Shown: positions 17,222 to 27,273, counted from the first letter of the stretch. The stretch: DNA of 64,000 nucleotides from Opitutia bacterium Tous-C4FEB (GCA_002304445.1 NEVA01000010.1:1-64000); one strand, 5' to 3'. Made by a program: numbers and translations. The notes: generated by a model from the sequence alone, not told the origin.

Positions 17222-19285
17222 ATGCCCGTACGTTTTCATCATACCGTCGCGTTTTTCTGGCTGTGCTTAACGGTCGTCACCAGCTCGGCGCAACCCGCCG
17301 CCACTCTCATTCCGCTTCCTGCGGGCTGGAGACTCGCGACCGAATTCATGGCGGATTTTCCCCGCGAGGGCCTGCAACTCTACGTCTTGGAAACCGCCCC
17401 GCCCGCCCCGCCGACCAAGGTGTTTTGCCTCGCCTGGGACCCCACCGCACCGACCGTGGCTTTCAAGCCGGTGTTGGCCTCAACCCCTCGCACGCCCACG
17501 CAGTTCGCCGCGCAGGAATCCGGCAAAGTTTTCGCCGCCCTGAACGCCGGCTACTTCGGCGGCAACCAGTCGTTCTCGCTGGTGCAACACGCCGGAGTCG
17601 TGGCCTCACCTAACGTGAAGTCGCTCTCACGCACGTTTCAGGGCGCCTCTGTGCCCTACTTCCCCACCCGGGCCGCATTTGGCATCACCAACTCGGGTCG
17701 CCCCACCACCGATTGGATCTACAGCGTCGGCACCGGCAACACCCCTGTTATTGCCTACCCCGCACCGAGCCCGAACCGCCTCGGTGTTGCTCCGCAACCG
17801 GTGCCGACCACGGCGTCACCTGCCGGCGGCGTGCCGTGGATCATGGAGCACGCCATCGGTGGCTCGCCCATGCTCATCAAGGACGGCGAGATCCGCGTGA
17901 CCGATGCCGAGGAGCTGATCGAAATCAACAACACCACCTCCCGTCCCCGGTCTGCGATCGGCTATACCGCCTCCGGTATCGTGCTCTTCGTCGCAGCCGA
18001 GGGCGACAATGCCCCCGGGCCCGCCGGTTTTGATCTCGTCCAATTCGCCACGCTTCTCCGCTCCCTCGGCTGCGTCGGCGCGATTAACTTGGACGGCGGC
18101 GGCTCGACCTCGCTCGTCATCGGCGGACAACGCACCGTGCGGCCCAGCGGCGGCAACGAGCGCGCCGTTATCTCTGCCCTCCTGCTGGTCGAGCCCACAT
18201 CGACAAACTCAGCCACCAGCGCTCCGCAAATCACCCATCAGCCTTGGGACCTTCCCGTCGCCATCGGCACGACCGCCACGCTCCAAGTTGCCGCTACCGG
18301 GGGCGGCCTCAGTTACAGCTGGTCGCGCAACGGCATCCCCATTCCCGGGGCGACGCTCGCCAGCTACACCCTCGCGGCCGCTTCCGCCGCCTCGGTTGGC
18401 ACCTACACCGTGACCGTCTCCAATTCCCGCGGCTCCATCACGAGTCGTGCCGCTGCGGTCTCCGTCATGACAGGTCCGCCCGGCGAACTCTCCAGCCTGT
18501 CCACGCGGGCCGACTCCGGCTTGGGGGCTGACGTGCTCATCGGCGGTTTCTTCCTGCGCAACGCGTCCGGAACGGTCCTCGCCCGCGGCATCGGCCCCGG
18601 CCTTATACCATTCGGTGTCGTCGGTTTCCTGCCCGACCCGCACATCAATTTGCTCACCGGTGCCGGAGTTTCTCTGGCGACCAACGACAATTGGAACGCC
18701 TCTCTAATCACCCCCTTCGCAACTGCGCTCGGTGCCTTTCCCCTTTCCCCCGGCAGCTTGGATGCTGCGCTCGTGCGATCCGTCTCGCCCGGCGCGCACA
18801 GCGTCGTCGCTTCAGGCCAAGGCGAAACTCCGACTGGCAACGTCCTGATCGAACTCTACAACGCGTCGCCCGCCGGCTCAGGACAGGGCGTGCTTGCCAG
18901 TCTCTCTGCCCGCGCCCGGGTGAGCGCCGGGAACGGGGCTCTCATCGCCGGTTTTTTCATCCGGGGCCAAGCCTCCCTCACGGTTCTCATCCGCGGCATC
19001 GGACCGGCTCTGATCCCCTTCGGCGTCAGCGATGCGCTGCCCTCGACCCGGCTTTCGCTCGTCCGCGATGGCGAAACCCAGTTCATCAACACCGGTTGGG
19101 CCTCGGCGGCCAACGCCCTCGAACTTCGCGAAGCTGCCCGCCAAACCGGGGCCTTCCCGCTTTTTCCCGGCAGCGCCGACTCTGCGTTGCTCGTGACCCT
19201 TGCTCCTGGCGCCTACACGGCCGTGATCGAATCCCCCACCGGCGCCGGCGGCGTCGCCCTCGTGGAGGTTTACGAGATCCGGTAG
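17222..19285 (+). CDS. Secreted phosphodiester glycosidase (NAGPA)-domain protein with Ig-like and duplicated C-terminal domains
   Basis: A 687-residue exported protein with a signal peptide at 1-24. Residues about 30-322 form a NAGPA/DUF2233-type domain, with AALNAGYFGG near 108 and VGAINLDGGGSTSLVIGG near 286, the block carrying the family's catalytic residues. Residues about 335-415 are an Ig-like domain (LSYSWSRNGIPIPGAT, GTYTVTVSNSRG). Two tandem copies of a domain of about 130 residues follow (about 420-550 and 555-687). Each has LIxGFFxR, a RGIGPxLIPFGV block, GAFPL, and an end like VLIELYNA or VALVEVYEI. NAGPA enzymes cleave phospho-linked sugars. The repeated domain looks like a surface or export module. 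The cleaved substrate is unknown. Confidence 0.88.
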   Translation: MPVRFHHTVAFFWLCLTVVTSSAQPAATLIPLPAGWRLATEFMADFPREGLQLYVLETAPPAPPTKVFCLAWDPTAPTVAFKPVLASTPRTPTQFAAQESGKVFAALNAGYFGGNQSFSLVQHAGVVASPNVKSLSRTFQGASVPYFPTRAAFGITNSGRPTTDWIYSVGTGNTPVIAYPAPSPNRLGVAPQPVPTTASPAGGVPWIMEHAIGGSPMLIKDGEIRVTDAEELIEINNTTSRPRSAIGYTASGIVLFVAAEGDNAPGPAGFDLVQFATLLRSLGCVGAINLDGGGSTSLVIGGQRTVRPSGGNERAVISALLLVEPTSTNSATSAPQITHQPWDLPVAIGTTATLQVAATGGGLSYSWSRNGIPIPGATLASYTLAAASAASVGTYTVTVSNSRGSITSRAAAVSVMTGPPGELSSLSTRADSGLGADVLIGGFFLRNASGTVLARGIGPGLIPFGVVGFLPDPHINLLTGAGVSLATNDNWNASLITPFATALGAFPLSPGSLDAALVRSVSPGAHSVVASGQGETPTGNVLIELYNASPAGSGQGVLASLSARARVSAGNGALIAGFFIRGQASLTVLIRGIGPALIPFGVSDALPSTRLSLVRDGETQFINTGWASAANALELREAARQTGAFPLFPGSADSALLVTLAPGAYTAVIESPTGAGGVALVEVYEIR

Positions 19286-19292
19286 AGGCCTG

Positions 19293-20351
19293 TTACTCTT
19301 CCCGCACGTGCGCCGGCGGCGGCGCCGGTTTGCCTTTTCGCTTCACCGGCTCGGCTGCGATCAACTTCCGCTTCTCTTCGCTACGGGTGAGCTTACGCAG
19401 TTGCGCCAGTTGGGCTTCAAAATCCGCCGGCAACGGGGCCTTCAGATCCAGTATTTTTCCCGAGATCGGGTGCGTCACCACGATGTGCTCCGCGTGCAAC
19501 ATCACCCGTTCCGGTTGCTTCGGCAGCCGGGGGTCGGGCTTCCAACCGTAGATCTCGTCACCCAAAACCGTGTGCCCGAGCGCCTTCATGTGGACGCGGA
19601 TCTGGTGCGTTCGGCCGGTGTGAATCGTGCAACGCATCAGCGTCGCAATCTTCCCGAAGCCTTCCACCACGGCCCAATCGGTATGCGCGTCGCGGCCGCG
19701 GCCGCTTTCATCTTCCTCGTCGATGGCCGTCATCTTGTGCCGGTGCTGCTGATTGCGCCCGATCGCCTTTTTCATGCTGCCGCTCAACAGACCGGGCGCG
19801 CCCGTTACGAGCGTGAGATATTCTTTTTGCAGCTCGCGCTCCTTGAACTGCTCCGCGAGCCCGCGGTGCGCGAGGTCGCTCTTCGCCACCAAAATCACCC
19901 CCGAGGTCTCGCGATCCAACCGGTGCACGATGCCCGGCCGTTCGACGCCTCCGACCCCGCTCAACTTGCCTTTGCAGTGCGCGAGGAGCGCATGGACGAG
20001 GGTGTCGTCCCGCGTGCCCGCCCCGGGATGCACGACCATGCCCGCGGCCTTGTTGATCGCGAGCATGTGCTTGTCCTCAAAAATCACTTCCAGCGGAATC
20101 TCCACCGCCCGCACCCCCGAGGGAATCAGATCAGGAAAAGCAAAACTGATCTCCATGCCACCCGCGACTTCTTGGTCCCGTGGAATCGGCTTTCCCGCCA
20201 TCCGCACCAGACCCGCGTCAAACGAGCGGTGAAACGCCACGCGGCTGTACTCGGGAAACGCCCGCGCGAGAATTTTGTCGGCGCGGTTGCGGCGGATGGT
20301 GGGCGGAATGGTGTAGATTTGTTCGGTCACGAATTTTTGCGGGCGGATCAC
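19293..20351 (-). CDS. RluA/RluD-family pseudouridine synthase
   Basis: A 352-residue enzyme that converts uridines in 23S rRNA or tRNA to pseudouridine. An S4-like RNA-binding segment ([19 protein letters not shown]) is followed by the catalytic motif [13 protein letters not shown] around residue 165, in which the Asp is the nucleophile, and by [16 protein letters not shown] near 260. The Lys/Pro-rich C-terminal tail is unusual. GTG 20351 overlaps the TGA of the upstream deaminase gene as GTGA, so that start is favoured by coupling; GTG 20330 is the alternative. It is closer to RluD than to RsuA, but the target position cannot be read from sequence. Confidence 0.92.
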   Translation of the reverse strand: MIRPQKFVTEQIYTIPPTIRRNRADKILARAFPEYSRVAFHRSFDAGLVRMAGKPIPRDQEVAGGMEISFAFPDLIPSGVRAVEIPLEVIFEDKHMLAINKAAGMVVHPGAGTRDDTLVHALLAHCKGKLSGVGGVERPGIVHRLDRETSGVILVAKSDLAHRGLAEQFKERELQKEYLTLVTGAPGLLSGSMKKAIGRNQQHRHKMTAIDEEDESGRGRDAHTDWAVVEGFGKIATLMRCTIHTGRTHQIRVHMKALGHTVLGDEIYGWKPDPRLPKQPERVMLHAEHIVVTHPISGKILDLKAPLPADFEAQLAQLRKLTRSEEKRKLIAAEPVKRKGKPAPPPAHVREE

Positions 20352-21331
20352 CCGGTCATCACCATCGCCAACCGGTCGATCTCCGCGAGCCACTTCTGTC
20401 GGACCGCTCCCGGCACGTCCGCCACGGCCCAACCGTTGCGGGCCAATTGAGCCAGTTCCCCGCGAGAAAATCCGGCCTCATTGAAGAGCGCCAGATACTC
20501 GTCGCTCACCCGGTTCGCAAAAACCAGCGGATCATCCGTGCTCACCGTGCAACGCACGCCCGCCTGCATCAGCCGTCGCAAAGGATGCTCGGCCAGCGTG
20601 GGCACCACCCGCAATTTCAGATTGCTGATCGGACAGGTATCAAACGTCACCCCGCGGTCCCTCGCCAACGCGACCACCGCCGCATCCTCAATCGCCCGGA
20701 TCCCATGCTGCACCCGGGTCACGCCCAAGAGCTCGATGGCCTCGCGCACCCGGTGCGGCCCATCGAATTCCCCGGCGTGGGCCTTCGTCACTTTCCCTGC
20801 CGCCCGCAGCCGGGCCCAGACCTTGGCCGTCCACGGTTCGGTCGGCAGCGACTCCAGCCCGTGCAAATCCACGCCCGCGAGGTCGTCCCAGTTCTCCAAG
20901 TCATCGATCACCGCCTGCATCGCCCCGGCGTAATCCGTCCGCAACATGCCCGCAAAGATCCTCACCTCCAATCCCGGAGGCACCGCCGCCCTGATCGCCG
21001 CAATGATCTCGCGGCCGGGTACGCCGATGAACTGCGTGATCGGCAGGTGGAAACTTGTTTCCACATAGCGCACGTTCTCGACGACCTGCCGGGCAAACGT
21101 CACCCGGGCCGATTCATAGTAACGCTCCGCCGAAACGAACCACGGCAGCGCATGCCCGAGCAAAATCTCGTCGAATTTCTGGAAACTCGGAAACCGGTAG
21201 TCCGGTTCGTGAAAGAACGGCGACGCCGGATAAGTGTCCGGCTGCCACGCCCGCAGCAGCTGGTACGGCAAGCCGCCCTCGATGTGGAGGTGCGTCTCGG
21301 TCTTCGGCAGCGCTTGGACGAAGTCACGCAT
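20348..21331 (-). CDS. Adenosine deaminase family hydrolase
   Basis: A 327-residue metal-dependent TIM-barrel hydrolase. All family motifs are visible: zinc ligands ETHLHIEGG near residue 12, [16 protein letters not shown] near 176 with the catalytic Glu, TRVQHGIRA near 203, the CPISNLKL block near 230, and [10 protein letters not shown] near 264. It should deaminate adenosine to inosine, or act on adenine or a related purine; the subfamily is uncertain. It is translationally coupled (GTGA) to the pseudouridine synthase gene behind it. It fits with the nucleoside permease and purine nucleoside phosphorylase in the window. Confidence 0.9.
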   Translation of the reverse strand: MRDFVQALPKTETHLHIEGGLPYQLLRAWQPDTYPASPFFHEPDYRFPSFQKFDEILLGHALPWFVSAERYYESARVTFARQVVENVRYVETSFHLPITQFIGVPGREIIAAIRAAVPPGLEVRIFAGMLRTDYAGAMQAVIDDLENWDDLAGVDLHGLESLPTEPWTAKVWARLRAAGKVTKAHAGEFDGPHRVREAIELLGVTRVQHGIRAIEDAAVVALARDRGVTFDTCPISNLKLRVVPTLAEHPLRRLMQAGVRCTVSTDDPLVFANRVSDEYLALFNEAGFSRGELAQLARNGWAVADVPGAVRQKWLAEIDRLAMVMTG

Positions 21332-21342
21332 GGCAGCTTGAG

Positions 21343-21391
21343 GTAGGAGCCCGCTTGCGGGCGATTAAATCGCGCACCCGCGCGCTCCTAC
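21343..21391. repeat. REP-like doublet (inverted pair)
   Basis: Two 23-base units in inverted orientation (21343-21365 and 21369-21391) are separated by TAA. Each begins with GTAGGAGC and ends with GCGAT; 18 of 23 positions agree. The left unit has its own perfect GCCCGC-TT-GCGGGC hairpin. The format (GTAGGAGC head, internal hairpin, head-to-head pair) is that of bacterial REP/REPIN elements. It overlaps the stop codon of the aminopeptidase gene (21388-21390). Confidence 0.75.
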
Positions 21392-22509
21392 TTCTTCCCC
21401 AGCAGATAGTCCGGATTCAACTTGTTGAGCGCCTTCGGCACAAAGATGCCGTCCTTGCGGATCAACTTGCCGTCGAACCAGATTTCGCCGCCGCCATACT
21501 CGGGCCGCTGGATGCACACCATGTCCCAATGCACTTGGGATTTGTTGCCGTTGCCGACGCCGTCGTAGGCTTGCCCGGGCGTGAAGTGGAATGAACCCGC
21601 GATCTTTTCGTCGAAAAGGATATCGCGCATCGGCTCGAGGATGTGCGGATTGAAGCCGATCGCGAACTCGCCGATGTAGCGCGCCCCGGCGTCGCTGTCC
21701 AAAATCTCGTTGAGGCGTTTCGTGTTGTTGGCCGTCGCTTCGACGATTTTCCCTTTTTTGAAAACTAGCCGGATATTGTCGAAGGAAGCGCCGAGGTAGA
21801 CCGTCGGCGCGTTATACTGGATCACGCCTTCGACGGAGTCCTTCACCGGACACGAGAAAACTTCGCCGTCGGGGATGTTCCGCAGGCCTCCGCAGGGCTG
21901 CGAACCGATGCCATTGATGGAAAACGTGAGATCGGTCCCCGGGCCCTTGATCTGCACGCGGTCGGTCCTCGCCATCAGGTCGCCCAGCGCTTTCATGCCG
22001 GGCGTGAGCAGGCTGTAGTCGAGATTGCAGACCTTGAAATAGAAGTCCTCAAACGCCTCGGTGCTCTTGCCCGCCTGTTGCGCCATCGCCGAAGTCGGCC
22101 AACGCAGCACGACCCATTTGGTCTTGCCCACGCGATGGTCGAGCACGGGTTTCATCAGCCGGGAGATCAGCTGTGTCCGCGCCGAAGGCACGTCGGAGTT
22201 TTCAAAAATGTTCTCCGCGCCGCGCAGGGCGATGTAGGCGTCCATCTTCTGCATCCGCTGCAATTCCACGGCGGCGTGGGGCTCGTATTGCGCCTCAGTC
22301 GCGCCAAGCGCTAGCTCCCGCGAGACCCGCGCCCGGTGCAGCTGCACGTAAGGGGTCGCGCCTCGGGCCCGGGCTGCGCGCACGAGGGCGATGACCATCG
22401 CGTCGGGCACGTCGAAAGCATCGATGAGCACGCGTTCACCCGGTTTAAGGGCGGTGGAAAATCCGGTCAGACCGGCGGCAAGTTGGGTGTAACGGGGGTC
22501 GATGATCAT
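21388..22509 (-). CDS. M29-family aminopeptidase
   Basis: A 373-residue cytoplasmic metallo-aminopeptidase of the AmpS/PepS/thermophilic (M29) type. Recognisable blocks are [11 protein letters not shown] near residue 198, [17 protein letters not shown] near 216, [14 protein letters not shown] near 285 and a metal-ligand region [10 protein letters not shown] near 333. Such enzymes remove N-terminal residues from peptides using two metal ions. ATG 22509 is chosen since upstream codons lack coding character. The gene end carries part of a REP-like repeat. It lies 52 bases after the lpxK stop on the same strand and may be co-transcribed. Confidence 0.9.
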   Translation of the reverse strand: MIIDPRYTQLAAGLTGFSTALKPGERVLIDAFDVPDAMVIALVRAARARGATPYVQLHRARVSRELALGATEAQYEPHAAVELQRMQKMDAYIALRGAENIFENSDVPSARTQLISRLMKPVLDHRVGKTKWVVLRWPTSAMAQQAGKSTEAFEDFYFKVCNLDYSLLTPGMKALGDLMARTDRVQIKGPGTDLTFSINGIGSQPCGGLRNIPDGEVFSCPVKDSVEGVIQYNAPTVYLGASFDNIRLVFKKGKIVEATANNTKRLNEILDSDAGARYIGEFAIGFNPHILEPMRDILFDEKIAGSFHFTPGQAYDGVGNGNKSQVHWDMVCIQRPEYGGGEIWFDGKLIRKDGIFVPKALNKLNPDYLLGKK

Positions 22510-22561
22510 GTGAATTAAGCGGCCAGCTAACGTCACGCCGCCCGCCGCCTGCAAGCGAAAG

Positions 22562-23764
22562 CTACCGCGCCCCGTCCCGCGGAAAACAAATGCGCCCCAC
22601 GGCTTCTTCAAAGTCCGCCGCACCCCGGATGATATCAATCTCCAGCCGCAGGTAGAAGAGCGGCAACGGACACGCCCGAGTTTCCGCGATGCGCACCGCG
22701 TCTTTCTCGGTCGTCACCAAGCACTCTGCGCCTTCGCGCTTAGCCGCAGCAAACAGCTCCGCCAAATCCTCCTCCTCGTAGCGGTAGTGGTCCAGGTAGC
22801 GCTCACGCCCCATGATGAGCGCACCGAGATCGCGCAAAAATTTCTCGAAGCTTTCCGGAGTCGCAATGCCGCTGAAAGCAAAGACCCGCCGCCCTTTTAG
22901 CCACGCCAGCGGCACGCGGGCCTCCGGCGCATCGATCGCGACGCCGAAGCGTTGCAGATACTGCGGCCGGTGCGCGCACTCGATGATGTCGGCCGTCGGA
23001 TTGTGCTCCCGGATCAGGGCTTCCAATTCGTTGTCCCGTTCGCCGTTTGATTTTGTCAGGAAAATATAACTCGCCCGGTTCAAATGCTTGATCGGCTCTC
23101 GCAGCACGCCGCGCGGCAGCATGTGGCCGTTGCCGAAGGGATTGGTCTTGTCCACCAGCAGCAGATTCAACCGCCCCTTGAGCGGCAGATACTGGAAGCC
23201 GTCGTCCAAAATCAGGGTGTCGCAACCGAATTTCTTGATCGCATACGCGCCGGCCTTCACGCGGTTTTTGTCCACGAGCACGACGACTCCGGGCAGATTC
23301 TTCGCCAGCATGAATGGTTCGTCGCCGGCCGTCTCGCTATCGAGCAACACCCGCACGCCGTCGCTCACGACCCGGGGCGGCGCCTCGGCCGTATGCGTGA
23401 GCTTAAACCACCACTTTTTCCAAAACGGCGGTGCCTTGCTTTTGTAGCCGCGGCTGAGGATCGCCACTTTCCGTCCCCGGTCGCGCAGCGCCCGCGCAAA
23501 TTTCTCCACCACCGGCGTCTTGCCGGTGCCGCCGACGGTGAGATTGCCCACGACCACGACGAGACAACCCAGCGGGTGGTCGTGGAAGATACGGTGGCGA
23601 TAGAGCCAAAGCCGAGTCTGCACGATCCCGTTGAACAACCACGACAGCGCCTGCAAAAAGGCTCCATACACACTCGCTCCGGCATCCGCGCGCCGGTCGA
23701 GCACGATGTCCACCGTGTAGAGCTCAAACGTACGAAACTTCTTCTTCAACCAGTGCTGCAGCAT
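22562..23764 (-). CDS. lpxK: Tetraacyldisaccharide 4'-kinase
   Basis: A 400-residue inner-membrane-associated kinase that phosphorylates the 4' position of the lipid A disaccharide precursor. An N-terminal hydrophobic/amphipathic region precedes the P-loop [14 protein letters not shown] near residue 75. Further motifs are [10 protein letters not shown] near 104, [21 protein letters not shown] near 150 and the [10 protein letters not shown] motif near 185. ATG 23764 gives [10 protein letters not shown]; an in-frame extension upstream looks non-coding. At about 400 residues it is longer than the E. coli enzyme (328). Its product follows that of LpxB, which is encoded 22 kb away. Confidence 0.95.
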   Translation of the reverse strand: MLQHWLKKKFRTFELYTVDIVLDRRADAGASVYGAFLQALSWLFNGIVQTRLWLYRHRIFHDHPLGCLVVVVGNLTVGGTGKTPVVEKFARALRDRGRKVAILSRGYKSKAPPFWKKWWFKLTHTAEAPPRVVSDGVRVLLDSETAGDEPFMLAKNLPGVVVLVDKNRVKAGAYAIKKFGCDTLILDDGFQYLPLKGRLNLLLVDKTNPFGNGHMLPRGVLREPIKHLNRASYIFLTKSNGERDNELEALIREHNPTADIIECAHRPQYLQRFGVAIDAPEARVPLAWLKGRRVFAFSGIATPESFEKFLRDLGALIMGRERYLDHYRYEEEDLAELFAAAKREGAECLVTTEKDAVRIAETRACPLPLFYLRLEIDIIRGAADFEEAVGRICFPRDGAR

Positions 23765-23853
23765 GGGGGTTTTGTGGACGCGTCGATGCCCGCGATGAAG
23801 GTTGACGCCCTCCGGCGCGTAAACTGTTTTCGCACCGCCCACCGGCCACTTTT

Positions 23854-24945
23854 ATGAGCTACAAACTCTTCATCCCCGGCCCCATCGCCGTCTCGGAAAA
23901 AACGCTCCGCGCCATGGCGCAGCCCATGATCGGCCATCGCAGCACCGACTTTGTCGCGCTCTACAATTCCATCCAGCCCGAGCTCCAGGCCCTGGCCGCC
24001 ACGAAAGATCCGGTCTATCTTTCGACCAGCTCCGCGTGGGGCGTGATGGAAGGCGCCCTACGTAACGTCTGCCAAAAAAAGGTGCTCAACTGCATGAACG
24101 GCGCGTTCTCCGACAAGTGGAACGATGTCGCCCTGCGCTGCGGGCTTGCCGCCACCGCCCTCAAGTTTGACTGGGGCCAACCCATCGACCCCGAAGCCGT
24201 TCGCCGCGAACTCGCCACCGGCGGTTACGACGCGATCACTCTCATTCACAATGAAACATCCTGCGGCTGCATGAGCGATTTGCCGGCGATCATGGCCGTC
24301 CTGCGCGAATTCCCGGAGGTGATCTCGATCATCGACACCGTCAGTTCCTTCAGCGTGCTGCCCATCCACAAGGACGAACTCGGCATCGACATCCTCATCA
24401 CCGGTTCGCAAAAGGCCCTCGCCCTCCCGCCCGGGCTGGCCCTCTGCTCCGTTTCGAAACGCGCCCTCGAACGCGCCGCCAAATGCCCTACCCGCGGCTA
24501 CTATTTCGACCTGATCGAGTTTCAAAAAAATCACGAGAACGGCATGACGCCCAGCACCCCGGTCATCCCGCTCATCTACGCCCTCAAATCGAAGCTCGAT
24601 GACATCAAAGCCGAGGGCCTCGCGGCCCGCTTCGCCCGTCACGCCCGCCTCAATTCCACCGTCCGCAACTTTGTTTTCGCTAAGGGTTTCAAGCTGTTCC
24701 CCAAGGAAGGCTACGGTTCGCTCTCGTTGAACTGTTTCGCCAACACGCAAAACATCGACCTCGGCGCGTTGAACAAAATCCTGAAATCAAAGCACGGCCT
24801 CGTGATCGACGGAGGCTACGGCAAACTGAAGGGCAAAACTTTCCGCATCTCCAACATGGGCGACGAGACCGACGAAACCATCGCCGCGATGCTCAAATCC
24901 CTCGACGCCGCACTCGCCGAAACGCCAAACATGGCGAACCCCTAA
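23854..24945 (+). CDS. Class V aminotransferase (alanine-glyoxylate / serine-pyruvate type)
   Basis: A 363-residue PLP enzyme. The N-terminus FIPGPIAVSEKTLRAM and GHRSTDF are typical of the small alanine/serine-glyoxylate aminotransferase group. NETSCG near residue 132, DTVSSFSVLPIHKDELGID near 163, and ITGSQKALALPPG near 190 with the PLP lysine complete the signature. It should transfer the amino group of alanine or serine to a keto acid such as glyoxylate. A role as phosphoserine or 2-aminoethylphosphonate transaminase is less likely. It is divergent from lpxK. Confidence 0.9.
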   Translation: MSYKLFIPGPIAVSEKTLRAMAQPMIGHRSTDFVALYNSIQPELQALAATKDPVYLSTSSAWGVMEGALRNVCQKKVLNCMNGAFSDKWNDVALRCGLAATALKFDWGQPIDPEAVRRELATGGYDAITLIHNETSCGCMSDLPAIMAVLREFPEVISIIDTVSSFSVLPIHKDELGIDILITGSQKALALPPGLALCSVSKRALERAAKCPTRGYYFDLIEFQKNHENGMTPSTPVIPLIYALKSKLDDIKAEGLAARFARHARLNSTVRNFVFAKGFKLFPKEGYGSLSLNCFANTQNIDLGALNKILKSKHGLVIDGGYGKLKGKTFRISNMGDETDETIAAMLKSLDAALAETPNMANP

Positions 24946-25550
24946 CCCCGCCGAGTCCCGCCCCGGGGCAAAAATGCCCTTGAGGTAGCGCACATCCGAA
25001 CAAGGTACTGCTCTTTGGTGCGGTTTTGTCTCGGTCGATGCCCCACGTCAGCAACGCGAGTTAACCGGCCGTCTACGCCTTTGCACCGCAGCTCGCGCCG
25101 ATCAGGTCACCATCCGGCAGTTTCTCAAGGCCCAGACCGACCTCGGCGTGATCATCGCACGGGCGGTTGGGCCGGATACTCAAAATCCGCACCGACCGGA
25201 TTCGTCCCTCAGAGGAGCGCTCACTTGGCCCTCCACCTCCATCGCGTTTTTGGCACTCTGAAGACTTGGTTAAACGAAACCCATCATGGCGCAGAGCCCA
25301 ACTACCTCCAGCACTGCACCGCTGCGTTCGTCTTTCAATTCAACCGGTGCAATGCTCTGATGACGCTCTTTCAATCACTGCTGCGAACCGCCAGTTCGAT
25401 CTAGCCGTGCGCACCGGCGACAATTAGCCAACCGGACTCAACGGGATAAGCATCTAAAAATTACCGCCAAAGGTTTTTGCCCTGCGGCCAGTTCCAAAAA
25501 CGCGTCAGGTGAGTCCGGCCACGCCCCGACTCACGCCCAAGTATCTGCAT
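24946..25550. other. Gene-poor stretch holding only a transposase relic
   Basis: About 600 bases lie between two genuine genes. The middle (about 25033-25404) encodes a broken transposase, described separately. The flanks (24946-25030 and 25405-25550) show no coding signal or RNA gene. No terminal inverted repeats of the insertion sequence were found by eye, so its ends have probably been lost. Confidence 0.6.
25033..25404 (+). pseudogene. IS1595/ISXO2-like transposase relic, frameshifted
   Basis: The C-terminal half of a DDE transposase is recognisable in two frames. One frame, from about 25050, reads ELTGRLRLCTAARADQ then TIRQFLKAQTDLGVIIA, ending near 25160. The next frame continues with RTGGWAGYSKS (the TDGWxGY block), then a gap, and HLHRVFGTLKTWLNETHHG and FVFQFNRCNALMTLFQSLL up to the stop at 25404. 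The order of blocks matches the ISXO2-like (IS1595) family. The frameshift, an apparent internal deletion and loss of the N-terminus show that it is dead. Confidence 0.75.
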
Positions 25551-26420
25551 TCACTTCGGTCCCAGCAAAGCATCGCCGACTTCCGGCGCGGCAAACATCC
25601 GCGCCGCGTCGTGATCGATACCCGGCGCTTCCACTTTGCGCCACCCAAAGGTCCAGCCCCGCTCCTTCGCCATCGCCTCAGCGAGCGCGTAGCAGGCGAG
25701 ATTACGCGCATAACGATGAGGCCCCTGCTTCATACCCGCCGCGCTCGCATCAAAGCGACGGCGGGGAGCCGTGTCTGCCGTCCCGAGATAAAGGGTCAGA
25801 GGCGCCGCAAGATACTGGCGCAGCATGGCATCATCCCGGAGCTCGGCCGGCAGTCCGCCCAGCCCGTAGCCGAACCCATGGTCCGTGCTCGGAAACAAAA
25901 GCGAGCCCGCGTTTCCCGCCACGATCCGCCTCGCCGCACCCGGTTGAAACGCGGCCAATCGCACCAGAAACTGCGCACCGGCCGAGTGCCCGATCAGGTA
26001 ATATGGCAGCGCCGGCCGATTTTCCCGCGTACGCACATCCGCCACGATCACGTCCACGACATTGAACATCCATCGTTCTCGCGGATTCGCTTCGCCCCCC
26101 GCGGTCAGCACCCCACCTCGTTGATACCATTCTTCGTCGGGAAACGCGCCCTCATCCAGCCGCGGTGATACCAAAATCATCCCAAATCGGTCGGCCATCG
26201 GAATCGCGAATTCTAGATGCTGATCCGCGTTGCGCATCACTCCGTGAAATACCACCAGCAACGGTCCGTCGCTATAGCCGACCGGTTTGTAGGTGTGGAG
26301 TGTGACCGGCGCGCCGCCATAACTGACCTCAGTTTGCCCGCGTCCCGTCGGCAATGGCGCCGCAACGACCTTCGTTGCCATCAGCCCGAGCGAAATCACG
26401 AGTCCAGCCCATCGTTTCAT
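25551..26420 (-). CDS. Exported alpha/beta hydrolase
   Basis: A 289-residue protein with a signal peptide (KRWAGLVISLGLMATKVVAAPLP). The alpha/beta hydrolase features are LLVVFHGVMRNADQH near residue 54 (oxyanion side), the nucleophile elbow YYLIGHSAGAQFLV near 140 and a late acid/histidine region GIDHDAARMF near 275. It resembles PHB-depolymerase- or esterase-like secreted hydrolases. The substrate is unknown. ATG 26420 is preferred because it places the basic residues directly before the signal core; ATGs at 26432 and 26441 are alternatives. Confidence 0.8.
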   Translation of the reverse strand: MKRWAGLVISLGLMATKVVAAPLPTGRGQTEVSYGGAPVTLHTYKPVGYSDGPLLVVFHGVMRNADQHLEFAIPMADRFGMILVSPRLDEGAFPDEEWYQRGGVLTAGGEANPRERWMFNVVDVIVADVRTRENRPALPYYLIGHSAGAQFLVRLAAFQPGAARRIVAGNAGSLLFPSTDHGFGYGLGGLPAELRDDAMLRQYLAAPLTLYLGTADTAPRRRFDASAAGMKQGPHRYARNLACYALAEAMAKERGWTFGWRKVEAPGIDHDAARMFAAPEVGDALLGPK

Positions 26421-26550
26421 GGGCCGCAGCATGCCTTCCATTATTGTTCGCGCAACCGCCGATCATCGCTTGAAAGAGCGCGGCGCGCTCCGGGGTTCAG
26501 CCGAAGCGATCAGTCGACGCATTTTCAAACGGCGGTGCCGCCCTTTCCCA

Positions 26551-27273
26551 TCAGCCAGGCGGCGCGGCCGGGAAAACCCGGCGACGTTTTGATGAAAAAG
26601 GCGCGCCGACGGAGGAAGAAGCCTGCGGATTCGGCCGGGGCGGACGCCGGTCACCGCGAAGTGCATTCTCGGCGGCGCGGCGGATTTGAAAGTCCTGCAT
26701 GCGGTGAAACAAATCGATGAGTTGCGTCGGCTGAGAATACACATCGAGCCCCGCACGATCCAAGGCGCCGAGCAACTCGTGCGTCGCTTCGAGCGTCGAA
26801 AGGCACCCCGGCTCCGGCTGGCGTTTGATGATGTAGCGGCTCGGAGCGGCGTTGGTAAACATGATGCGCGGCAGCCGTTGCAGACTGAGGCTGGTGCGAA
26901 ACATCGGACGCACCAGTCGCCACGTCGCATCGAGCAAGAAAACCACCAGCCGCCGTCCCGCCAGATCGGCAACGGGCAACTCGCCCTTCGAAAGATCCCG
27001 CGAATCACGTCCCGGGTAGAGCAGCACCGGAAAATTCCGCGGATCGTTAATCAACGCCTGCACCGCCTCGTGCTCGTCGAAGCCGATGCCGAGGTGCAGC
27101 TCGCTGTCGGCGAGACACAGATGAGTGAGCCGACCGGTGTTCGCCTTCACGCGCTTATGTTCATACGGGTGCATGAGGATCACGAACTTCGTGCGCGTCG
27201 GCATGGGCGTAATCGACCCGCACCAGCAATGCGGTTGCGGCCAATTGCAGCGGTAGCACATCACCCGGCTCAT
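26551..27273 (-). CDS. DTW-domain protein, probable tRNA-uridine aminocarboxypropyltransferase
   Basis: A 240-residue DTW-domain enzyme. The N-terminal cysteines MCYRCNWPQPHCWCG form the zinc-binding site. FVILMHPYEHKRVKANTGRL near residue 30, YPGRDSRD near 85, FLLDATWRLVRPMF near 110 (the DTW motif, here D-A-T-W) and the RIMFTNAAPSRYIIKRQP block follow. Family members (TapT) install acp3U in tRNA using S-adenosylmethionine. ATG 27273 overlaps the TGA of the RluA-like gene as ATGA, so the start is well supported. The last 35 residues are Arg/Pro-rich and not part of the domain. Confidence 0.88.
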   Translation of the reverse strand: MSRVMCYRCNWPQPHCWCGSITPMPTRTKFVILMHPYEHKRVKANTGRLTHLCLADSELHLGIGFDEHEAVQALINDPRNFPVLLYPGRDSRDLSKGELPVADLAGRRLVVFLLDATWRLVRPMFRTSLSLQRLPRIMFTNAAPSRYIIKRQPEPGCLSTLEATHELLGALDRAGLDVYSQPTQLIDLFHRMQDFQIRRAAENALRGDRRPPRPNPQASSSVGAPFSSKRRRVFPAAPPG

